This document shows, one piece after another, positions 30,199 to 34,145 of a DNA stretch of 34,145 nt (the stretch's first letter is position 1; each line of letters starts with the position of its first letter). Location: the NCBI GenBank assembly GCA_050186335.1, contig JBFWYO010000053.1, forward strand, positions 1 to 34,145. Reading direction: 5' to 3'. The stretch comes from JBFWYO01 sp050186335. GTDB taxonomy: Bacteria; Pseudomonadota; Alphaproteobacteria; Bin65. The notes under the pieces were generated by a model. That model was not told the origin of the DNA, did not search any database, and saw nothing but the letters and a program-made list of their open reading frames with translations. The position numbers and the translations under genes are program-made.

Positions 30199-31052
30199 TG
30201 GCCGATTACATCAATCCCGACGCGCTGGTCTCGACCGATTGGCTGGCGGCGCACCTGGACGTGCCGGACATTCGGATCGTCGACGCGTCGTGGTATCTGC
30301 CGGCCGAGAAGCGCGATCCGAAGGCCGAATTTCTCGATGCGCACATTCCCGGCGCCGTGTTCTTCGATATCGACGACATCAGCGATACCGATCAACCCCT
30401 GCCTCACATGGTCGCCTCGCCGATCAAGTTTTCGTTCCGCGTTCGGAAGCTTGGGCTGGGAGACGGCAACCGCATCGTGGCGTACGACAGCGCCGGTCTG
30501 TTCAGTGCCGCCCGCGTCTGGTGGAACTTCCGTTACATGGGTCATACCGACGTCGCCGTATTGGACGGCGGCCTGCCGAAATGGATCAAGGAAGGTCGTC
30601 CGCTCGAACGCGGCTCGGCCCATCCGCGCGAACGTCATTTCACGCCGCGCGCGAACTCGTTTTTGGTGCGCGATGTCGGACAGATGCTGGCCAATATCGC
30701 CTCGCGTCGCGATCAAGTCATCGACGTGCGCAGCGCGGGCCGCTTCCACGCGCGCGACCCGGAGCCGCGGCCCGGCTTGCGTTCGGGCCACATTCCCGGC
30801 GCGCTGAACCTGCCCTACCCGAACATTCTCGATCCCGCGGAGAAAACCATGCTGCCGGCGGATCGACTGCGCGCCGCATTCGATCGGGCCGGCATCGATC
30901 CGACAAGGCCGTCGGTGACCAGTTGCGGGTCCGGCATCACGGCTGCGATCATGGCGCTTGGCATGTACCTGTTGGGCAATAAGGAAGTCGCGGTCTACGA
31001 CGGGTCGTGGACGGAATGGGGCGGCCGCGCCGACACGCCGATCGAAACTTAA
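30198..31052 (+). CDS. sseA: 3-mercaptopyruvate sulfurtransferase
   Basis: This 284-residue protein has two rhodanese domains. The first (residues 1 to about 135) is the inactive structural domain, with IVDASWYLP and FLDAHIPGAVFFDIDDISD. The second carries VIDVRSAGRF, LRSGHIPGALNLPY and the active-site loop TSCGSGITAA with Cys243. CGSG-(V/I)-T marks mercaptopyruvate sulfurtransferases as opposed to thiosulfate sulfurtransferases (usually CRKG-V-T). It moves sulfane sulfur from 3-mercaptopyruvate to cyanide or thiol acceptors in the cytoplasm. It overlaps cysK by one base. Confidence 0.92.
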   Translation: MADYINPDALVSTDWLAAHLDVPDIRIVDASWYLPAEKRDPKAEFLDAHIPGAVFFDIDDISDTDQPLPHMVASPIKFSFRVRKLGLGDGNRIVAYDSAGLFSAARVWWNFRYMGHTDVAVLDGGLPKWIKEGRPLERGSAHPRERHFTPRANSFLVRDVGQMLANIASRRDQVIDVRSAGRFHARDPEPRPGLRSGHIPGALNLPYPNILDPAEKTMLPADRLRAAFDRAGIDPTRPSVTSCGSGITAAIMALGMYLLGNKEVAVYDGSWTEWGGRADTPIET

Positions 31053-31080
31053 TCGTGGTTCCTCAGTCGTTCCGGACGGG

Positions 31081-31109
31081 GTGACGGGACAATGCCGAAG
31101 GCTTATAAT
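31081..31109 (+). promoter_or_regulatory. Sigma-70-type promoter of the entericidin-like gene
   Basis: A perfect TATAAT (31104-31109) is preceded after exactly 17 bp by GTGACG (31081-31086), four of six matches to TTGACA. The start codon lies about 60 bp downstream at 31170 with a GGGAG ribosome-binding site. This is the clearest constitutive promoter in the window. Confidence 0.75.
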
Positions 31110-31169
31110 CCGCTCCGTAAATCCGCCGTCGCCGTGCAGCGACATCGCATAACTACGGGAGTTCCAAAA

Positions 31170-31322
31170 ATGACACCTGCCATCAAGAAGCTCGTCGTCG
31201 CCATCGGCGCCGCCGCCTTCGCCGCGGCCACGTTGGCCGCGTGCAATACCGTCGAAGGCGTGGGTAAGGACCTGCAGACCGTCGGTGGCGCGATTTCGAA
31301 GAAGGCCGACGAGAAGAAATAA
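31170..31322 (+). CDS. Entericidin A/B family small lipoprotein
   Basis: This 50-residue protein has a lipoprotein signal (basic MTPAIKK, hydrophobic stretch, lipobox LAAC with Cys25) and the mature sequence NTVEGVGKDLQTVGGAI, the entericidin hallmark (CNTxxGxGxDxxxxG). It is expected to be lipid-anchored in the cell envelope. Entericidins in E. coli form a stress-related toxin/antidote pair; here there is a single gene, as often in alphaproteobacteria. Start ATG 31170 is set by GGGAG and the signal peptide. It has its own promoter (31081-31109) and terminator (31371-31400). Confidence 0.88.
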   Translation: MTPAIKKLVVAIGAAAFAAATLAACNTVEGVGKDLQTVGGAISKKADEKK

Positions 31323-31370
31323 GACGTAGCGCCCCGGCAATGCTGGCGCGGAACCAGATCGAAACGACAG

Positions 31371-31400
31371 CGCCGCCTCGACGGGCGGCGCTTTTTTTTG
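31371..31400 (+). terminator. Rho-independent terminator after the entericidin-like gene
   Basis: GCGCCGCC (31371-31378) pairs perfectly with GGCGGCGC (31385-31392) around a six-base loop, followed by eight T residues. It lies between convergent genes, but the minus-strand side has only a weak T-rich stretch for aapP. Confidence 0.9.
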
Positions 31401-31424
31401 GCGGCTGACTGTGCCCGCCTGCCG

Positions 31425-32174
31425 CTAATGCGCCAGGATCTGGCTCAGGAACAGCTTGGTGCGGTCGGATTTCGGGTTGTTGAAGAATTCCTCGGGCTCG
31501 TTCTGCTCGATGATCTCGCCCTTGTCCATGAAGATGACCCGGTTGGCGACCGTGCGCGCAAAGCCCATCTCGTGCGTCACGCACAGCATGGTCATGCCGG
31601 AGCGCGCGAGTTCGATCATCACGTCGAGCACTTCCTTGATCATTTCCGGATCGAGCGCCGAGGTCGGCTCGTCGAACAGCATGATCTTCGGGTTCATGCA
31701 GAGCGAGCGCGCGATCGCCACGCGCTGCTGCTGGCCGCCGGAAAGCTGACCGGGATATTTGTTCGCCTGCTCGGGGATCTTGACCCGGTTCAAATAAAGC
31801 ATCCCCAATTCTTCGGCCTCTTTCTTGGGCATCTTGCGCACCCAGATCGGCGCCAGCGTGAGGTTCTGCAGCACGGTCAGGTGCGGGAACAGATTGAAAT
31901 GCTGGAACACCATGCCGACTTCGCGCCGGGTTTGCTCGACATGCTTCAGATCGCTGGTCAGTTCGATGCCGTCGACGATGATCTTGCCACGCTGGTGCTC
32001 CTCCAGGCGGTTGATGCAGCGGATCAAGGTCGACTTGCCGGAGCCGGACGGCCCGCAGATGACGATGCGCTCGCCCTTGTCGACCGCCAGGTTGATCGAT
32101 TTCAACACATGGAATTCGCCGAACCATTTGTGGACGTCGATCATTTGTATGATGCCGGTGCCGTTTTCAGCCAT
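31425..32174 (-). CDS. aapP: General L-amino-acid ABC transporter ATPase
   Basis: This 249-residue polar-amino-acid (PAAT/HisP) type ATPase energises the AapQ/AapM permeases. Walker A is GPSGSGKS (residues 41-48), the Q-loop VFQHFNLFPHLTV, the signature LSGGQQQRVAIA (144-155), Walker B IMLFDE (164-169), and the H-loop VTHEMGFA. ATG 32174 is set by a GGGAG ribosome-binding site that lies in an 18-bp tandem repeat. The frame upstream is a shadow of aapM. It is the last gene of the minus-strand aapQMP cluster. Confidence 0.93.
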   Translation of the reverse strand: MAENGTGIIQMIDVHKWFGEFHVLKSINLAVDKGERIVICGPSGSGKSTLIRCINRLEEHQRGKIIVDGIELTSDLKHVEQTRREVGMVFQHFNLFPHLTVLQNLTLAPIWVRKMPKKEAEELGMLYLNRVKIPEQANKYPGQLSGGQQQRVAIARSLCMNPKIMLFDEPTSALDPEMIKEVLDVMIELARSGMTMLCVTHEMGFARTVANRVIFMDKGEIIEQNEPEEFFNNPKSDRTKLFLSQILAH

Positions 32175-32180
32175 TCCCGT

Positions 32181-32216
32181 CTCCCATAAACCGTGGGTCT
32201 CCCGTAAACCGCGGAT
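32181..32216. repeat. Tandem 18-bp repeat in the aapM-aapP spacer
   Basis: CTCCCATAAACCGTGGGT (32181-32198) and CTCCCGTAAACCGCGGAT (32199-32216) are adjacent copies with 14 of 18 identical bases, and a partial third unit (TTCCCGC) follows. On the minus strand each copy carries a GGGAG, so the aapP ribosome-binding site is duplicated. Replication slippage is the likely origin. Confidence 0.65.
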
Positions 32217-32227
32217 TTCCCGCACGC

Positions 32228-33358
32228 CTATTTGCGCCGATGACCGGTATTGAGCCGTTTCTCGAGGCGCATGCCGTAGCGCGAGATGCCGAAACACAAT
32301 GCCCAGTAGACCGCCGCGGCAAACACGTAGCCAGTATACGGCACGTTGCGCGAGAGCCAATTCGGGTCCTTGGTCGCAGAATCGATGATGCCGAAGAAGT
32401 CGAACAGCCCGACGATGGCGACCAGGCTGGTGTCTTTCAGCAACGCCACGAACTGGTTGACGATGCCCGGAATGACGATCTTGAGCGCCTGCGGCAGGAT
32501 GATCAGCCGATGCGCCTTCCAATACGACAGCCCCATTGCATCGGCGGCTTCGAACTGGCCCTTGGGGATCGCCTGGAGGCCGCCGCGGACGACCTCGGCC
32601 ATGTACGCCGAGGCAAAGATCGTCACGCCGACCAGCGCGCGCAGCAAGTCGTTGAAATTGACGCCTTCGGGCAGGAACAGCGGCAGCATCACCGAGGCCA
32701 TGAACAGCACGGTAATCAGCGGCACACCGCGCCAGACCTCGATGAACACGATGCAGAACGTGCGTACCACCGGCATCCTGGACCGCCGACCGAGGGCCAG
32801 CAGGATGCCGAACGGCAGCGAGCCGACGCAGCCGACGATCGCGATGACCATCGTGACCATCAATCCGCCCCAGAGCTGCGTCTCGACGATCCGCAGACCG
32901 AGCCATCCGCCCTGCAACAGGAAGAAGGCCACGAACGGGTAGAGCACCAGCACGAACAGCGCGAACCATTTGCGCCCCTTGAACCGCGAAAAGAACAGCG
33001 GCACGACGCCCAGGATCAGGATTGCCGCCGCAAGATCGACGCGCCAGCGCTCTTCGAGCGGATACAGGCCGTACATGAACTGCTGGAACCGCTTGCCGAC
33101 GAAACCCCAACACGCCGCGTCGGCGCTTTTCACGCAATCGTCGCGATTGGCGGCGGTCCATATCGCATCGATGAACGCCCAATTGACGACCGGCGGAATC
33201 AGCCAGACCAACAGGGCGATGCAGGCGACGGTCAACACCGAATCGCGCCAGGAGGCGAACAGATTCTTGCGCAGCCAGCCGAGCGCGCCGACCATGGTCG
33301 CCGGCGGTGGCAGGTCCGGGTGCTGACCGGGCGCGTAGCGTTGCACGGGCTCGTTCAT
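32228..33358 (-). CDS. aapM: General L-amino-acid ABC transporter permease AapM
   Basis: This 376-residue inner-membrane permease is of the HisM/GlnP class. It has a long N-terminal extension with membrane helices (about 39-57 and later) and a cysteine-containing periplasmic loop (RDDCVKSADAACWGF) typical of AapM. The core permease domain follows, with VFIEVWRGVPLITVLFMAS and the EAA coupling loop GLQAIPKGQFEAADAMGLSY. LPQALKIVIPGIVNQFVALL and KDTSLVAIVGLFDFF close the domain. It lies 10 bp after aapQ and about 50 bp before aapP. ATG 33358 begins the expected N-terminal tail. Confidence 0.93.
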   Translation of the reverse strand: MNEPVQRYAPGQHPDLPPPATMVGALGWLRKNLFASWRDSVLTVACIALLVWLIPPVVNWAFIDAIWTAANRDDCVKSADAACWGFVGKRFQQFMYGLYPLEERWRVDLAAAILILGVVPLFFSRFKGRKWFALFVLVLYPFVAFFLLQGGWLGLRIVETQLWGGLMVTMVIAIVGCVGSLPFGILLALGRRSRMPVVRTFCIVFIEVWRGVPLITVLFMASVMLPLFLPEGVNFNDLLRALVGVTIFASAYMAEVVRGGLQAIPKGQFEAADAMGLSYWKAHRLIILPQALKIVIPGIVNQFVALLKDTSLVAIVGLFDFFGIIDSATKDPNWLSRNVPYTGYVFAAAVYWALCFGISRYGMRLEKRLNTGHRRK

Positions 33359-33368
33359 CGACCCGCCC

Positions 33369-34145
33369 TCACCTGACGACCAATTGTTTTCGTCGGTTGT
33401 ACCAATTCATGCCTGCCGAGGTTGCGATGCTGATGGTCAGGTACGTCGCCATGGTGATGCCGATAACTTCGATCGCCTGGCCGGTCTGCGTCAGCACGGT
33501 CTGTCCGAACACCGCAACCAGCTCAGGGTAGCCGATCGCCGTGCCGAGCGACGAGTTCTTGGTAAGATTGAGATACTGGTTGGTCAGCGGCGGGATGATC
33601 ACGCGCATCGCCTGGGGAATGACGATGAGATTGAGCGTCCAGCGCGGCTTGAGACCGAGCGCGTGCGCCGCCTCGGTCTGGCCATGGCTGACCGAAACAA
33701 TGCCGGCGCGTACCACTTCGGCAATATAAGCCGAAGTGTAAGTGACCAGCGCGATCAACAGCCCGGCAAATTCCGGCAGCACGGTGAAGCCGCCGGAAAA
33801 GCTGAACGCGCCGAGCTCGGGCAGTTCGAAGCTCAACGGTCGCGCGCCGAACAACCAAAGCGCGCCACCCAGGACCACCGGCGCGCCAATCACCATGCCG
33901 AATCCGGCGTAGAAGGTCGGGAATTGCCGGCCTGTGCGTTCCTGGCGCCGGTGCGCCCAGCGCCGCAGCACGAAGGTTGCGATCAGGCCAACGACGAAGA
34001 CGCCGAACACCCAATCGAACGGGGCCTCGGCGATCGGCCGCGGAAACACCAGCCCGCGATTGCTGAGAAAGACGCCGTCGCCGATGCGCATCGCGTCGCG
34101 GACGCCCGGCAGCGACTTGATGACCGCGCCCCACCAGAAGAAGAT
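33369..34145 (-). CDS. aapQ: General L-amino-acid ABC transporter permease AapQ (5' partial)
   Basis: The frame is open to the window edge: before the internal ATG at 34091 it reads IFFWWGAVIKSLPGVRDA, so the start is beyond the window. The visible 258 residues hold the permease domain with GGFTVLPEFAGLLIALVTYT, SAYIAEVVRAGIVSVSHGQT, the EAA loop EAAHALGLKPRWTLNLIVIP, and QYLNLTKNSSLGTAIGYPEL near the end. It pairs with AapM to form the heterodimeric channel. The binding-protein gene aapJ would be expected next upstream, outside the window. Confidence 0.9.
   Translation of the reverse strand: MFFWWGAVIKSLPGVRDAMRIGDGVFLSNRGLVFPRPIAEAPFDWVFGVFVVGLIATFVLRRWAHRRQERTGRQFPTFYAGFGMVIGAPVVLGGALWLFGARPLSFELPELGAFSFSGGFTVLPEFAGLLIALVTYTSAYIAEVVRAGIVSVSHGQTEAAHALGLKPRWTLNLIVIPQAMRVIIPPLTNQYLNLTKNSSLGTAIGYPELVAVFGQTVLTQTGQAIEVIGITMATYLTISIATSAGMNWYNRRKQLVVR

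Noticed and set aside
31425..33182. 585-codon frame spanning aapP and aapM
   Set aside because: The upstream part is an Arg-rich shadow of aapM; the real aapP begins at 32174 after GGGAG.

Overview
The window comes from a high-GC alphaproteobacterium, probably related to Hyphomicrobiales or Rhodospirillales. The clearest evidence is a GAAC-N7-GAAC LexA box, the alphaproteobacterial form, placed directly before an imuA-imuB-dnaE2 operon. Aap-type amino-acid permease genes, Tat-exported branched-chain-type binding proteins, and GC-rich palindromic repeats of the kind common in this class fit the same picture. No rRNA, tRNA, CRISPR array, IS element or phage gene was seen.

Layout. 1-2658 (+): the 3' part of an acyl-CoA dehydrogenase gene and a CaiB/BaiF CoA-transferase gene, separated by two copies of a 115-bp palindromic repeat. 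2663-10727 (-): a branched-chain amino-acid-type (HAAT family) ABC transporter locus, transcribed in the order binding protein 2, livH2, livM2, livG, livF, binding protein 1, livH1, livM1. Two binding-protein/permease sets appear to share one ATPase pair. 11146-15046 (+): a glutathione S-transferase, then a tightly overlapping three-gene unit made of a PEP-utilising/His-domain protein, a PEP-synthase-type ATP-binding protein and a stand-alone cyclic-nucleotide-binding protein. 15457-21033 (-): an aspartate-dehydrogenase-like protein, an alpha/beta hydrolase, a PlsB-like acyltransferase, a GT4 glycosyltransferase and MtnA. 21133-27209 (+): a small membrane protein, then the LexA-controlled mutasome imuA, imuB and dnaE2. 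27242-29115: an FNR/FixK-type box in front of an unlisted 33-residue membrane protein gene, a secreted eight-cysteine protein (-), a Nudix hydrolase (+) and a two-TM protein (+). 29185-31400 (+): cysK, sseA and an entericidin-like lipoprotein with a clear promoter and terminator. 31425-34145 (-): aapP, aapM and the 3' part of aapQ.

The most promising system is the three-gene unit at 12166-15046. It looks like a PEP-synthase or rifampicin-phosphotransferase enzyme split into a substrate/His subunit and an ATP-binding subunit, with a third cNMP-binding subunit. That arrangement parallels phenylphosphate synthase of anaerobic phenol degraders, whose third subunit carries CBS domains instead. A cyclic-nucleotide-gated dikinase acting on an unknown small molecule is the inference. 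Secondary points are the predicted oxygen-regulated 33-residue membrane protein, a degenerate repeat copy embedded in the imuA reading frame, and a pair of 20-bp motifs in a convergent intergenic region.

All calls come from reading the sequence and the translated frames; no database search was run.
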